From Lewinellaceae bacterium (lineage in GTDB: Bacteria; Bacteroidota; Bacteroidia; Chitinophagales; Saprospiraceae), in assembly GCA_016713985.1 (NCBI GenBank), contig JADJOD010000023.1:62001-126000 (forward strand): a DNA stretch of 64,000 nt, written 5' to 3'. The translations under genes were made by a program, and so were the position numbers. Positions within the stretch are counted from its first letter, which is position 1. Every line of letters starts with the position of its first letter. Below the pieces are notes generated by a model. The model worked only from the letters and a program-made list of their open reading frames with translations, searched no databases and was not told the DNA's origin. This document shows positions 50,827 to 60,912 of this stretch, piece by piece.

Positions 50827-52242
50827 TCAGCGCCTGCCGTCCAGTTGCTTCAGCAGCCAGTCGCGCTCCATGAGCGGCTGGGTGGTTTCCACGATATGGC
50901 GCAGGCGTTCGGTTTGGGCTTTGGAGTAGGGGTTGAGGTGCAGCAGTTTTTTCATCAGGCTGATGAGGTTTTTATACGCGGCTTTCCGGGCGGGGTCGAG
51001 TGCTTCTTTTCGCCGGAGGTAGATTCGAAGGCTTTCGAGCAGCGATTCAAAAGCGTCTAATTCGTCTTGTTCGTAATAAATTTTGAGCAGCATGGTTTTG
51101 GCGACGATGTTTTGAAGCATGTCGTCGTATTCAAATTCAACTAAGTACCGTTGCGCTTTGTCATAATCACCTTTTTCAAAATAGAGCCGGGCGAGGCTGA
51201 AGTTGACGGTTCCTTTGCGGTGTTTTTCCTCCAGGTATTGTTGATAATCTTCGATAAAGTTTTCGGCCCAGTCGAATTCACCGACCTTCATGGCAAATGC
51301 AACGGCGTTGCTGAAGACGTACCGCGCAATCTGATTATTTTCAATAAGAATACCCGTATCCAACCCCTGTCGGTAAAACTTTAGTGCTTTACGGCAATAC
51401 TCCAGGTTCCCCTGGTTAACTTTTGCCGTACAATAGTTGAGGGCAGCGCGGTAAAGGGTTCGCACTTCTGATTGTTCAAAACTCTCCATTTTAGTAAGAA
51501 TGAAGAGTTCCAGTTTGTCGAAATAGGTTTCCTCACTGGGATCCGTTAACGCCATGTAGGTAAAGTAATACGCTGCGATAGCGGGTTCTTCCAGCATTTT
51601 ATTTCTGCCGGCGTAGACCAGGGCCTCCTCCAAAAGGCCATGATTATAACTGATCTTTTGATAAACCCGGTGATGGGCAAGCATATCTTTACTGATCCGC
51701 AAACGTTCTTCTATAAACCACTTTTCAAAAGCGTCGGCTGTTTCCTGTAAATTTGCAGGAGCGCTTTGGTTAATGGCCATCCGGTGTTCATGCTCTTCCT
51801 GTTCGAAAAAAAACTTGTTCAACAGGTAGTAGCCACTGCGTAAAGGCTGTTTTTCCAAACTTTCTACGCCCAAGCGATGGGCTTGTTTATATGCTTTTTC
51901 CAGTTTTCTTTTCCGGTAAATGCGGGAAAGCGCCAGCTGATATTGTACCTTGTCGCTCGTAACATCCGAAAACACCAAAAATTCTTCGATCGCCTTCAGT
52001 AAAAAGTACATAACCTGACGCATATAGGCATCGTCGTATGGCTGACCGGGAAAAACCGCCATCCAGGCTTTTTCCTTTTCCGTAGTGTCGTCGGCATTTG
52101 TCAAATTTTTGCACAGATAATCAAACAACCTGATTACATCCTGCCGTTGGTTGTGGGAAGGTGATTGCAACCATTTTTGAATATCCCGTATCTCCTTCCG
52201 GCCGAGAGCACCCACGATCTCTGCCAATACACTTTTTTGCAT
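50827..52242 (-). CDS. Hypothetical helical-repeat protein (TPR-like)
   Basis: This is a 471-aa, all-helical protein without a signal peptide, so probably cytosolic. Repeated units resemble TPRs, clearest at LYFEKGDYDKAQRYLVEFEY and ILIENNQIARYVFSNAVAFA. The N-terminus (AEIVGALGRKEIRDIQKWLQ) and spaced LxxIYxKRK segments recur in a Bacteroidota family of unknown function. No catalytic motif is seen. It may act as a scaffold. It is followed by a heptamer array and lspA. The 249 nt upstream, before the T9SS cargo gene, show nothing recognisable. Confidence 0.72.
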   Translation of the reverse strand: MQKSVLAEIVGALGRKEIRDIQKWLQSPSHNQRQDVIRLFDYLCKNLTNADDTTEKEKAWMAVFPGQPYDDAYMRQVMYFLLKAIEEFLVFSDVTSDKVQYQLALSRIYRKRKLEKAYKQAHRLGVESLEKQPLRSGYYLLNKFFFEQEEHEHRMAINQSAPANLQETADAFEKWFIEERLRISKDMLAHHRVYQKISYNHGLLEEALVYAGRNKMLEEPAIAAYYFTYMALTDPSEETYFDKLELFILTKMESFEQSEVRTLYRAALNYCTAKVNQGNLEYCRKALKFYRQGLDTGILIENNQIARYVFSNAVAFAMKVGEFDWAENFIEDYQQYLEEKHRKGTVNFSLARLYFEKGDYDKAQRYLVEFEYDDMLQNIVAKTMLLKIYYEQDELDAFESLLESLRIYLRRKEALDPARKAAYKNLISLMKKLLHLNPYSKAQTERLRHIVETTQPLMERDWLLKQLDGRR

Positions 52243-52491
52243 GTTGCTTTTGAACTATTTATTCAACAAACCGACTTTAAAACCATTTGATCAGGCCAAA
52301 ATTCAGGTCTGTTTTTTGTCAATTTTTAACCCATACAGGGTACAAAACGAAATATTAGCCTAAATATTCAGAAAAAACCGGGAAATTAAACGAATCAACA
52401 AATGGAATTTTTTGTCTTTTACCCGTCGAATTTGTGTTTGCACTTTTGTACTGTCAAAGAAAGGCTAACACAACGCCTAATCCGCTATCTC

Positions 52492-55386
52492 ATGTTTAAG
52501 CACTGTTTTACTTTTTCCCTGATCATGTTGTTCGCAACCGCGGTTGCCGGACAAGGTTGGGAACGTGTATACGGTGGCGGCGGATTAGACCAGATCAATG
52601 CCATCGCTCCAACACCCGACGGAGGTTTCGTGATGACGGGTTTTTATGGCCTCGGCCAGGTTTATCTGCTGAAAACGGATGCCGACGGCAATTTCCAATG
52701 GAGCAAAAATTTCAGCTTGGGTCCGGAAGCGGCTGGAACAGCCGTGATCGCTACTCAGGATACCGGATACGCCGTTGCGGGCTATCGCAGCATGGGCAAT
52801 CAAAACAACGACGTTTATTTATTCAAGACCGACGCATACGGAAAGGTATTGTGGGAAACGTCTTATGGCAATGCATTGAACCGAGGCGACGAAGCAACAG
52901 GCCTGGTAGAACTCCCCGATGGAAGTCTCGTGGTTTCCGGCTTTACCACGAATCACTATATACCGGTTACCAATGAATACACAGAGGACATCCTTGTTCT
53001 GAAAACCGATAAAAATGGTAACCAGATTTGGGCGAAAACCTATGGCCAGCAAGCCTACAAGGAAAAAGGAAACGCCATAACCCTCGCCACAAACGGTGAT
53101 TTGGTAATTGCCGGAAGCTTCCGGGAACAAACTGCGATGCCCGGTGACATAGACTTTTATGCCGTGCGTATTTCTTCCTCCGACGGCGCAGAGCAATGGC
53201 ACAACACGTACGGATTCAATGGACTGGACGATAATGCCAAGGCGATCGCTCCTTCGACAGACGGCAACTTCGTATTAGCAGGTCGCACACTTTTCGGCCA
53301 GGGCAGTGCCGGATTTTTGATGAAGATCAACGGAAACGGCAGTTCTTTGTTCCTGTGGCAAAAAACCTTCCCGAAAACCGATTTTAACGGCCTTTCAGCC
53401 GATAAAAACGGCGGTTTTTTTGCTTCAGGTTACAAAGACGTAACCGATGCCCAGGGCGATCTTTACATCGCCCGAATAAGTGCCGAAGGCGATAAAATGT
53501 GCGACGCCGTGGTGGGCAAAGCCGGTCCAGATGCGAGCCTCGGTGTGATAGCCACCGCAGACGGCGGCGCAGCCGCAGCCGGCTACAGTTATCCATTCTT
53601 CAACGGCTCTGAATCCAATGCCTACCTCGTAAAAGCCGACCTGAACTGCTTAGTTTTCACCAGTTACATCAAGGGAAATATTTTCAGGGACCTGAATGCC
53701 AATTGCCTGCCGGACAACGGTGAAACCGGGCTGGAAGATTTTATTGTCAGCATCGTCAGCCCCAACTTTTCGCGTTATGCCGTAGCCAATAAGGACGGCG
53801 ATTTCCGCTTGGCGGTCGATACCGGGCATTATGACATAAAATTGTTCCCGCCGAACGAATACTGGCGCGCCTGCACGAATGTCACCAAAGTGGTTGTTCC
53901 CGCTTTTTATGATACGGTGGAAACAACGATCCCGGTACAACGGCTGTTTGCCTGCCCCCACAACGAAGTGGATATTGCGACACCCATACTCCGGCGTTGC
54001 GCTGACAACACCTATACCGTTCGTTATTGCAACTCCGGCCCGGAATCGTCTCTTAACACCAGGGTGGAAGTTGCTTTCGACCCCGCGCTGACGGTGACCG
54101 GCAGTTCGATCTTCGGGTTTGAAAGTCCCGCAGGAAGTAACAACTACGTATATAATGTCGGCACACTCGAATCGGGAGAATGCAAAACCTTTACGGTAAC
54201 CGCGTTGCTCGACTGTGCCATCACAACCGGCCAAACGTTCTGTGTGAGTGCACACATCTATCCCGATTCACTTTGCAATCCGGGTAACAATTGGAACGGT
54301 TCGATCATCGGCGCCCGTGCAAGGTGTGATGGAGATACCGTGCGCATGTATCTCCGCAACAAGACCCAGAACCCGATGATCAACGAATTGGGTTATGTCA
54401 TTGCGGATGATTTGGTGATGCTTACCGCCCCCGGCGACCCGAATTTCCAGTTTAAACTTTCGGCCAGCCAGGACACAAACATTTGGAGCCATCCCGCCGA
54501 TAATCATACCTACCGCATCATAGCCCAGCAAAGCCCCGGATACCCGGGCGCGGGTTACCCGACAGCGGCGATTGAAGGATGTAAAACCGATACGAGCACT
54601 AATCCGATTTCGCTCGGCTATTATACCATGTTCCCGGAAGACGACGCCGACGCTTTTGTCGAGTCCGATTGCCAGGAGAGTTACGAAACCGATTACAATC
54701 CGACTTACCTTAAAAGAGGTCATCCCAAAGGTTACGACGTGGCCCACTACGTCAGTCCGGAAACCGATTTGGACTATTTAATCCAGTTCCGCAATACCGG
54801 AACAGACACCGTGCATCAGATCATCATCCGCGACACTTTGTCGCCGGCACTTGATCCTGCCACGGTTCATCCAGGAGCTGCCAGCCATGCCTACGACTTC
54901 GAAGTTTACGGCCAGGGTATCGTGCAGTTTACACTCCCCAACGTTAATCTCGCGCCGGGTAGCAGCGCGAGCGAGGGCTTTGTCAAGTTTCGCGTTTCTC
55001 AAAAACCGAATATTGAGTGCGAGACGAAGATCCTTAACAGCGCTGCTATCTATTTTGATTTTAATGCCCCCGTCATTACCAACGAAACGTACCACACGAT
55101 TTGTGTGGATTATATCGTGGCGACGATCAACCCGGAATTCCCCGGGGCCGACCTGCAGGTTTATCCCAACCCGTTTGTCGAAAGTACCACGTTCGAAGTA
55201 ACTGGCGTGCAGGCGCATACCTACGGGTTGCACCTTTACGACGCCCAGGGCCGATTACTTTCTAATTCATTTTTTAATCTTCCCACTTACCGATTGTACC
55301 GACATCAACTCCCGGCTGGAGTAATCTTCTACCGGCTTACCGCAGATGGTAAGCCGGTAGCCTCCGGGAAACTAATCGCGCAGTGA
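52492..55386 (+). CDS. Large secreted protein with beta-propeller, conserved repeat domains and T9SS sorting domain
   Basis: This is a 964-aa protein. Residues 1-20 are a signal peptide (MFKHCFTFSLIMLFATAVAG). Residues about 25-370 are beta-propeller-like repeats of the type TPDGGFVMTGFYG, STDGNFVLAGRTL and TADGGAAAAGYS. A SdrD/carboxypeptidase-like Ig domain (YIKGNIFRDLNANCLPDNGE) and a DUF11-like region (DLDYLIQFRNTGTDTVHQII) follow. The last 80 residues are a type A T9SS sorting domain (LQVYPNPFVESTTFEVTGVQ to KLIAQ). It should be exported by the T9SS and cleaved or anchored by PorU, encoded in this window. The ATG at 52492 is chosen for the signal peptide. Confidence 0.9.
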   Translation: MFKHCFTFSLIMLFATAVAGQGWERVYGGGGLDQINAIAPTPDGGFVMTGFYGLGQVYLLKTDADGNFQWSKNFSLGPEAAGTAVIATQDTGYAVAGYRSMGNQNNDVYLFKTDAYGKVLWETSYGNALNRGDEATGLVELPDGSLVVSGFTTNHYIPVTNEYTEDILVLKTDKNGNQIWAKTYGQQAYKEKGNAITLATNGDLVIAGSFREQTAMPGDIDFYAVRISSSDGAEQWHNTYGFNGLDDNAKAIAPSTDGNFVLAGRTLFGQGSAGFLMKINGNGSSLFLWQKTFPKTDFNGLSADKNGGFFASGYKDVTDAQGDLYIARISAEGDKMCDAVVGKAGPDASLGVIATADGGAAAAGYSYPFFNGSESNAYLVKADLNCLVFTSYIKGNIFRDLNANCLPDNGETGLEDFIVSIVSPNFSRYAVANKDGDFRLAVDTGHYDIKLFPPNEYWRACTNVTKVVVPAFYDTVETTIPVQRLFACPHNEVDIATPILRRCADNTYTVRYCNSGPESSLNTRVEVAFDPALTVTGSSIFGFESPAGSNNYVYNVGTLESGECKTFTVTALLDCAITTGQTFCVSAHIYPDSLCNPGNNWNGSIIGARARCDGDTVRMYLRNKTQNPMINELGYVIADDLVMLTAPGDPNFQFKLSASQDTNIWSHPADNHTYRIIAQQSPGYPGAGYPTAAIEGCKTDTSTNPISLGYYTMFPEDDADAFVESDCQESYETDYNPTYLKRGHPKGYDVAHYVSPETDLDYLIQFRNTGTDTVHQIIIRDTLSPALDPATVHPGAASHAYDFEVYGQGIVQFTLPNVNLAPGSSASEGFVKFRVSQKPNIECETKILNSAAIYFDFNAPVITNETYHTICVDYIVATINPEFPGADLQVYPNPFVESTTFEVTGVQAHTYGLHLYDAQGRLLSNSFFNLPTYRLYRHQLPAGVIFYRLTADGKPVASGKLIAQ

Positions 55387-55446
55387 GGAGCAGAGAGATT
55401 TAGAAAGAGGCCATCCCACCAGGATTACATTCATGAAACATAACCG

Positions 55447-55482
55447 AAGGCCGCGCAGCAAATGAGCAGCGCGGTCTTTTTT
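55447..55482 (+). terminator. rho-independent terminator after the T9SS cargo gene
   Basis: AAGGCCGCGC pairs with GCGCGGTCTT (one G-U pair) around AGCAAATGAGCA and is followed by a T run. It lies about 60 nt after the stop at 55386 and just before the convergent upp stop. Confidence 0.82.
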
Positions 55483-55488
55483 GTTGTG

Positions 55489-56133
55489 TTACCGCTTCTC
55501 TCCGTACGCCAGATCCCCCGCATCACCCAGCCCCGGCACGATATACGATTTGGCGGTCAGCTCGTCATCGATGGCCCCTGCCCAGATATGCGCAAGGGGA
55601 TAACGCCGGCGAACGGCGTCCAGCCCGGCGGTACTGGCGATCACGGTCGCTATATGAATGGTAGCCGGATTGCCGAAGCGCAGCAATTCCTGCAAAGCGA
55701 TGTTCAGGGAAGCGCCGGTAGCCAGCATCGGGTCGCATAAAATGAGAATACAGCCGTCGAGGTCGGGCGTGCTGACATAGTCGAGTTGAATATCGAAGGA
55801 GCCGTCTTTGTGATGGCGTCGGAAAGCCGAAATAAACGCGTTGTCCGCCTGATCAAAATAATTGAGCATGCCCTGGTGAAAAGGCAATCCGGCCCGTAGT
55901 ATCGTGCCCAGTACGAGGCGCTTGGAGGGCAACATGGCCGAAGCCACTCCCATCGGGGTTTCTACCTCAAACAATTCATATTCAAGGGTTTTGGAAATTT
56001 CATACGCCAACACCTCGCCCACTCTTTCCAAATTGCGGCGAAAACGGAAGCGATCTTTCTGGATTTCCACGTTCCGGAGTTCGGCGACAAACTGATTGGC
56101 GACTGTGTTGCGCTCTGCAAGATTGAATAACAT
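55489..56133 (-). CDS. upp: Uracil phosphoribosyltransferase
   Basis: This is a 214-aa protein of normal length. ILILCDPMLATGASLNIALQ (about 126-145) is the PRPP-binding motif. GTILRAGLPFHQGMLNYFDQ and the C-terminal IVPGLGDAGDLAYGEKR, which contacts uracil, complete the identification. It converts uracil and PRPP to UMP for pyrimidine salvage. Its 100-nt upstream region is shared with the divergent recO gene. No frame damage is seen. Confidence 0.96.
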   Translation of the reverse strand: MLFNLAERNTVANQFVAELRNVEIQKDRFRFRRNLERVGEVLAYEISKTLEYELFEVETPMGVASAMLPSKRLVLGTILRAGLPFHQGMLNYFDQADNAFISAFRRHHKDGSFDIQLDYVSTPDLDGCILILCDPMLATGASLNIALQELLRFGNPATIHIATVIASTAGLDAVRRRYPLAHIWAGAIDDELTAKSYIVPGLGDAGDLAYGEKR

Positions 56134-56233
56134 GATGCGGAATTTTTACAGGGGAAAGGTAGATTTTCGCCGGCAAAATCACATGCGGAACACGCTTCTA
56201 AAACTGTACTTTTAGCACCGAAACCATTTCACC

Positions 56234-56962
56234 ATGCTTTTAAAAACGCGCGGTATCGTTTTTCGAACGGTCAAATACGGCGAAACCAGCGTAATCGCCG
56301 ATATTTTTACGGAAGACAAAGGGCTGCACACCTTTATCGCCGGGAGTGTACGCACAGCCAAAGCGCGTATGCCTTTTAACCTGTTCCAGGCGATGACGGT
56401 GGTGGATATGGTGAGTTATTTCCGCGACGACGCCCATGCCATGAACCGTTTGAAGGAATTACGCGCCGCTGAAGTGTGGAGCCAGACGCCCTTCGATATC
56501 CGGCGCGGCGCTGTGGCGCTTTTTATGGCCGAAATCTGTCGGAAAAGTATTCAGGAAGCCGAAGAAAATCGGGAAATGTTCGATTTTTTGCTCGAAAACC
56601 TGCGTTTCCTCGATTCATCCGCACACCCGATTTCACACTTGCACCTGCATTTTCTGGTTCACCTTTCGGGCCTGCTCGGCTTTCAGCCGCAGGCAGAGCC
56701 GGAAGACGGGCAGGTAGTTTTTTTCGACCTCAAAGAAGGCACCTTCGGCGCCGAACCTCCCATTCACCCCGCTTACCTTGAACCGGTGCAGGCACAACAC
56801 CTGTTGCACCTGCTGCACCTCCCGCTGGAGCATTGCCACGAAATGGCCCTGGACCGCGCGGAACGCAAAACCCTGTTGCAGGGGCTTTTGCAGTTTTATC
56901 AGTTCCATGTGCCGGGTTTCGCCGACGTGAACACCCCGGAGATTCTGGAAATGGTGATGTGA
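56234..56962 (+). CDS. recO: DNA repair protein RecO
   Basis: This is a 242-aa protein. An N-terminal OB fold (LLKTRGIVFRTVKYGETSVI, then ADIFTEDKG) and FIAGSVRTAKARMPFNLFQA match RecO. The central helical region has RGAVALFMAEICRKSIQEAE. The zinc-finger cysteines of many RecO proteins are not apparent, as is usual in Bacteroidota. RecO loads RecA with RecR during recombinational repair. The last codons and the stop lie within the start of the octamer-type inverted array. Confidence 0.92.
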   Translation: MLLKTRGIVFRTVKYGETSVIADIFTEDKGLHTFIAGSVRTAKARMPFNLFQAMTVVDMVSYFRDDAHAMNRLKELRAAEVWSQTPFDIRRGAVALFMAEICRKSIQEAEENREMFDFLLENLRFLDSSAHPISHLHLHFLVHLSGLLGFQPQAEPEDGQVVFFDLKEGTFGAEPPIHPAYLEPVQAQHLLHLLHLPLEHCHEMALDRAERKTLLQGLLQFYQFHVPGFADVNTPEILEMVM

Positions 56963-57058
56963 TTGTTGGATTGCTGGTATTGTTTCATTGTTTCATTGCC
57001 ATTGCGCTGACAATGAAACAATCCAACAATGAAACAATGAAACAATGCCAGCAATCAC
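56958..57058. repeat. inverted octamer-type array spanning two convergent stop codons
   Basis: The left arm (56958-57004) is built from ATTGTTTC-like units. The right arm (57011-57058) is its reverse complement in type (CAATGAAA units), with a loop of only 6 nt. The outer ends GTGATTG and CAATCAC match exactly. The array starts inside the recO stop codon and ends over the stop of the LytTR gene (57055-57057), so it is the complete intergenic sequence. Confidence 0.92.
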
Positions 57059-57795
57059 AAATTCTCCAGCAGTTCCACCACTTCCGCCCGCTTGCGCACG
57101 GATACCGGGATCAGGTCTCCGTTTTTCATGTGCAGGTAGCCGCCGTCTTTTTTCACAAATTCGCGGATGTATTTCAGCGCGACGAGGTGCGACTGATGAA
57201 CCCGTATAAAGTTGTGTTTTTCAAGCAGTTGTTCAAATTGTTTCAGGGTGCGGGTCACAAAAATCCGTTCCCCTGAAGCGAGCATAAACCAGGTGTTGTT
57301 GCCATCCGATTCGCAGCGGAGGATATTGTCGATATCCACCACCGAAATACGTTCCTGGGAGGTCAGTGAGATACGGCTGGGCAAACTTTCCGGTTTGCGG
57401 ATCGTTTCGCGCAGGAGATGCAGGCTTTCTGCCGTGCCGGACATCTGTCGTTTGGCCCGTTCGACGGCCTCTTTTAACTGCCCGGGATCAACCGGTTTCA
57501 ACAAATAATCGACGGCGGCGTAGCGAAAAGCGCGGATGGCGTGTTCGTCGGAAGCCGTGATAAAAATAATACGTGATGAAAGGTTGGGGAAAATTTCCAG
57601 CAGGTCGAAACCCGTGCCGTCGCCCAGCAAAATGTCCAGAAAAATAATGTCCGGCGTGATTTGCCCCAGCAGTTTGGCCGCCGTCACGATACTGCCCGCA
57701 GTGCCCACCACCTCCACTTCCGGGCAATATTCGGACAAATCGTTTTGCAAAGCCTGTGCGGCCTGGGGCATATCTTCAACAATCAAAGCGGTCAT
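57055..57795 (-). CDS. LytTR-family response regulator
   Basis: This is a 246-aa protein. The receiver domain (about 1-120) has LIVEDMPQAAQAL, the phospho-acceptor Asp in DIIFLDILLGDGTGFDLLEI, and Lys in VDYLLKPVDPGQLKEAVER. The LytTR DNA-binding domain (about 145-246) has RISVVDIDNILRCESDGNNT, FIRVHQSHLVALKYIREFVK and GDLIPVSVRKRAEV. It is the cognate regulator of the sensor gene 43 nt upstream. The ATG at 57795 is chosen; a TTG two codons earlier is possible. Confidence 0.93.
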   Translation of the reverse strand: MTALIVEDMPQAAQALQNDLSEYCPEVEVVGTAGSIVTAAKLLGQITPDIIFLDILLGDGTGFDLLEIFPNLSSRIIFITASDEHAIRAFRYAAVDYLLKPVDPGQLKEAVERAKRQMSGTAESLHLLRETIRKPESLPSRISLTSQERISVVDIDNILRCESDGNNTWFMLASGERIFVTRTLKQFEQLLEKHNFIRVHQSHLVALKYIREFVKKDGGYLHMKNGDLIPVSVRKRAEVVELLENL

Positions 57796-57838
57796 AATCA
57801 AATATTTAGCGTCGTTATTGGGGGTGATTTGTTTTTTT

Positions 57839-60800
57839 TCAATAATTCATCTGCAGGGGAAGGCGGATCACTACCTGCGTGCCGGAGGTGTTTCCCCGGT
57901 GGTCCGCCAGGTCCGAGTATTCCAGCGCCTCGTATTCCAGCCCGTTTTTCAGGGCTTCGAGGCGTTCGCGGGTCACTTCCAGGGCCAGGGAAGAATGACC
58001 GGGTTTGCGTTCCCGGCGGATCATGGCCGCCTTTTCCCGCCCCACCCCATTGTCGCGGATGGTGCATTCCAGCAATCCCGGCCCCGATGGAAAGGAATTG
58101 ATCCGAAACGACACCTCAATTTTTCCTTCATATTGCAAATGAGACACGCCGTGAATGACGGCATTTTCCACAAAGGGTTGTAACAGCATCGGCGGCAACT
58201 CTATTTCGTCGGGGTCGGTATTTTCCGGCAGCCGGATAGAAAATTCGAACTTGTTCTGCTGGCAAAACTGCTCGATCCGGAGGTATTGTTCGAGGGTTTC
58301 GGCCTCTTCTTTGAGCGAGATAACCTGTCGCCGCGAGTTGGACAGGATAGAGCGCATCAATCTGGCAAATGCGTTGAGTTCCTGCCGGGCCGCCGCCGCG
58401 TCTCCCGTGCTCACCAGCGACTGAATGCTGTTGAGGGCATTAAAAATAAAATGGGGGTTCATCTGGAGTTGCAGGGCCTTTTGTTCGAGTTGCAAAAACC
58501 GGTTTTGCACTTCCAGTTGTTCCCGTTTGGCCGCTTCGGCCTGCCGGATACGGCGGATGCGGTTTTTAAAGAATAAATAAACAACAGCGAACAAAAAACA
58601 CCCCACGACAAGTTGGAACCAAAGCACCTGCCAAAAGGGCTTTTTGACTGAAAACGAGGCTTTTAGCGGCGCAGAAAACGCCGTTCCATCGGATGTGGCC
58701 TGCGCCCAAAAGGTATATTGCCCGGGTGCCAGGCCCGCTAAGTTGACGGACGACCGGGTGGAAAGCGGCGACCAGTCGGCGTTGGAGGCGCCGTCGAGTT
58801 TCCAGCGGTACCGCACGGCGTCGGGGCGGTTGAGGTCGATGCCGCGAAATTCAAAACTCAGGTGGTTTTCGTTCCAGGCCAGCGCCAGTCCTTCCAGAAG
58901 CCCGCCGTCGGCGCCCGCCCACTTTGAATAGGTGGTTTCGCGTAAAGGCTTGTAAAACAAGGAAATGTTTTCAAAATGAAGCACCGGTACGGAACCTCTG
59001 AATTTTCGGTTGGAAGGTGTGTATTTCGTGAGGCCGTTCATCGTGCCGAACCAAAGGTTGCCTGCACGGTCGCCAATCGCGGCGTCCTGGCAGGTTTCGA
59101 TGCCCGCAAAGCCTTCGTTTTTGCCAAAGTGTTCGACATGGGCGACGTCAAACCCGTTTTTTTCAAAACTGATCTTGTCCACGCCGTTTTCACTGCCCAC
59201 CCACAGGTTTCCGAAGGGGTCGAATTGCAGCAGGTAAATATTTTTGGAGGAAAGTGGCCGGGGCGATTGTAAGGGCTGGAACGTATAGTCGTTCGAACCC
59301 GCATCTGACATAAGCCTGTAAATGCCTTCTCCTTTGGTGCCCACCCAGATTTTATCCTTGCCGTTAAAGGCCAGGCAACGGATCGGAACGGCCGGAAGCC
59401 CCGCGTTGCTGCCCCAAACATGCCCCACGTGATTATCCGGTTTGGAAGCGAGTTTTACCGTGGAAATCCAGCCCACTTTTCCCGACTGGGTGGCAAAATA
59501 TATTGCCCCGCTACCGAAAGTATCCAGCGCCATCGTTGTTATTCGCCGGTCGGCCAAACCTTCTTTTTTACCTATTATCTTGTAAGAGAAAGCGTTGGAG
59601 TCGTTCAGACTGATTCTTGCAATCCCTTCATATGTTGTCGCCACCCACATGTCGCCGCGCGGGTCGGATACTATTTTCTGGATAAAATCGCCGGGCAGCC
59701 CGTCCGCTTTGGTGAGGGTGCGCATACCCGTGGAATCAAAAATAGCGATGCCGCGGCCTTCGGTGCCGGCCCAGATCCGCCCGAATTTGTCTTCGGCCAG
59801 GGTGCGGCATTTGATGTTCAGGTAACCGCTGTCGCCTTCAAAACGATGAAGCCCCGTGGCGTCCATCACCTGCAGGCCGTTTTGCGAAACCGACATCCAG
59901 ATCCGCCCGGAGTGATCTTCCAGCACGGCATAGATGCGGTCGCCGGCAAGCCCATCGGAACGGTCGTAATGCCTGAAATCCTGCGTCACAAAGCGCACCA
60001 CGCCGCCGCCGGAGGTGGCGGCCCACATATTGCCGCTGTTGTCGCGCACGAGCGCCCGCACGTGGTTGTGCGGAAGCCCTTGTTGTTCAGTAATATGTGT
60101 CCAGGAGGAATCGGCGGGCGACCAGATCGAAATACCGCTGTCGGAGGTGCCTGCCCACATATTTCCGTCGCCGTCGGGCCGCAGGCAAAGGGCGTTTTGG
60201 AGCAGGGGGTTTTGGAATACCGTCAGCACTTTCAGGTGGGTTTCGTCCACAACCGCGATGCCGCCGGCAGTAGCCAGCCACAGATTGCCTCGCGCGTCGC
60301 GGGCGAGCGCGCGCACGAGGTTGGATGGCAATCCGTTGGCGGTGGTCAGGTTTTGGCCGGGTTGATCGAGCAGGTAGGCGCCTTTGTTGGTAGCCACCCA
60401 GATTCCACGCGGGGTTTTGTGCAAAGCATACACCGGTGCGCGGGAGGTTATGCCGCGGCGGGGGTACTCGCTAACCCCTTTGGCGTTTGCAACCGCCATC
60501 CAACTGCTGTAACCGATCAAAATATCGCCGCTTGCAATTTCGCCAATCGTGCTTACCGACTCGGTAAATGAGGGCTCCGTTTGCCATTTTTTGCCGTCGA
60601 ACCAGCCAAAACCCCGGTTCGTGCCCACCCAAATGTGGTGAGCGGCGTCTTCATACACCGCGTTGACATAGTTGGAGGGCAAACCCATGTCCGTGGTAAA
60701 GGTTTCAAATCGAATACCGTCGAAGCGGCACACACCGCCGCCCTGCGTTCCGAACCACATGTAACCCCGGCTGTCCTGCATAGCTGCAAATACCTGCGAC

Positions 60801-60907
60801 TGCGGCAGGCCCTCCGAAATACTGTACCGGATAAAATCGTACTGTTGCTGCGCTTGCAACGGCGCAGCAGCAAGTAAAACAGCCAAAAGGACACACATCC
60901 GGGACAT
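57839..60907 (-). CDS. Two-component sensor kinase with Reg_prop beta-propellers (LytS/YehU type)
   Basis: This is a 1,022-aa protein. A signal peptide (MSRMCVLLAVLLAAAPLQAQ) leads into about 700 residues of Reg_prop repeats (SLPQSQVFAA-type and DSRGYMWFGTQGGGVCRFDG units), then a Y_Y_Y domain. A membrane helix (VLWFQLVVGCFLFAVVYLFF) precedes a coiled coil. The kinase domain has NPHFIFNALNSIQSLVS with the phospho-accepting His, and LLQPFVENAVIHGV (N box) plus DNGVGREKAA (G box). It should sense a periplasmic ligand and phosphorylate the LytTR regulator encoded downstream. The ATG at 60907 is chosen because the longer frame overlaps the preceding gene. Confidence 0.93.
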   Translation of the reverse strand: MSRMCVLLAVLLAAAPLQAQQQYDFIRYSISEGLPQSQVFAAMQDSRGYMWFGTQGGGVCRFDGIRFETFTTDMGLPSNYVNAVYEDAAHHIWVGTNRGFGWFDGKKWQTEPSFTESVSTIGEIASGDILIGYSSWMAVANAKGVSEYPRRGITSRAPVYALHKTPRGIWVATNKGAYLLDQPGQNLTTANGLPSNLVRALARDARGNLWLATAGGIAVVDETHLKVLTVFQNPLLQNALCLRPDGDGNMWAGTSDSGISIWSPADSSWTHITEQQGLPHNHVRALVRDNSGNMWAATSGGGVVRFVTQDFRHYDRSDGLAGDRIYAVLEDHSGRIWMSVSQNGLQVMDATGLHRFEGDSGYLNIKCRTLAEDKFGRIWAGTEGRGIAIFDSTGMRTLTKADGLPGDFIQKIVSDPRGDMWVATTYEGIARISLNDSNAFSYKIIGKKEGLADRRITTMALDTFGSGAIYFATQSGKVGWISTVKLASKPDNHVGHVWGSNAGLPAVPIRCLAFNGKDKIWVGTKGEGIYRLMSDAGSNDYTFQPLQSPRPLSSKNIYLLQFDPFGNLWVGSENGVDKISFEKNGFDVAHVEHFGKNEGFAGIETCQDAAIGDRAGNLWFGTMNGLTKYTPSNRKFRGSVPVLHFENISLFYKPLRETTYSKWAGADGGLLEGLALAWNENHLSFEFRGIDLNRPDAVRYRWKLDGASNADWSPLSTRSSVNLAGLAPGQYTFWAQATSDGTAFSAPLKASFSVKKPFWQVLWFQLVVGCFLFAVVYLFFKNRIRRIRQAEAAKREQLEVQNRFLQLEQKALQLQMNPHFIFNALNSIQSLVSTGDAAAARQELNAFARLMRSILSNSRRQVISLKEEAETLEQYLRIEQFCQQNKFEFSIRLPENTDPDEIELPPMLLQPFVENAVIHGVSHLQYEGKIEVSFRINSFPSGPGLLECTIRDNGVGREKAAMIRRERKPGHSSLALEVTRERLEALKNGLEYEALEYSDLADHRGNTSGTQVVIRLPLQMNY

Positions 60908-60912
60908 ACGAT

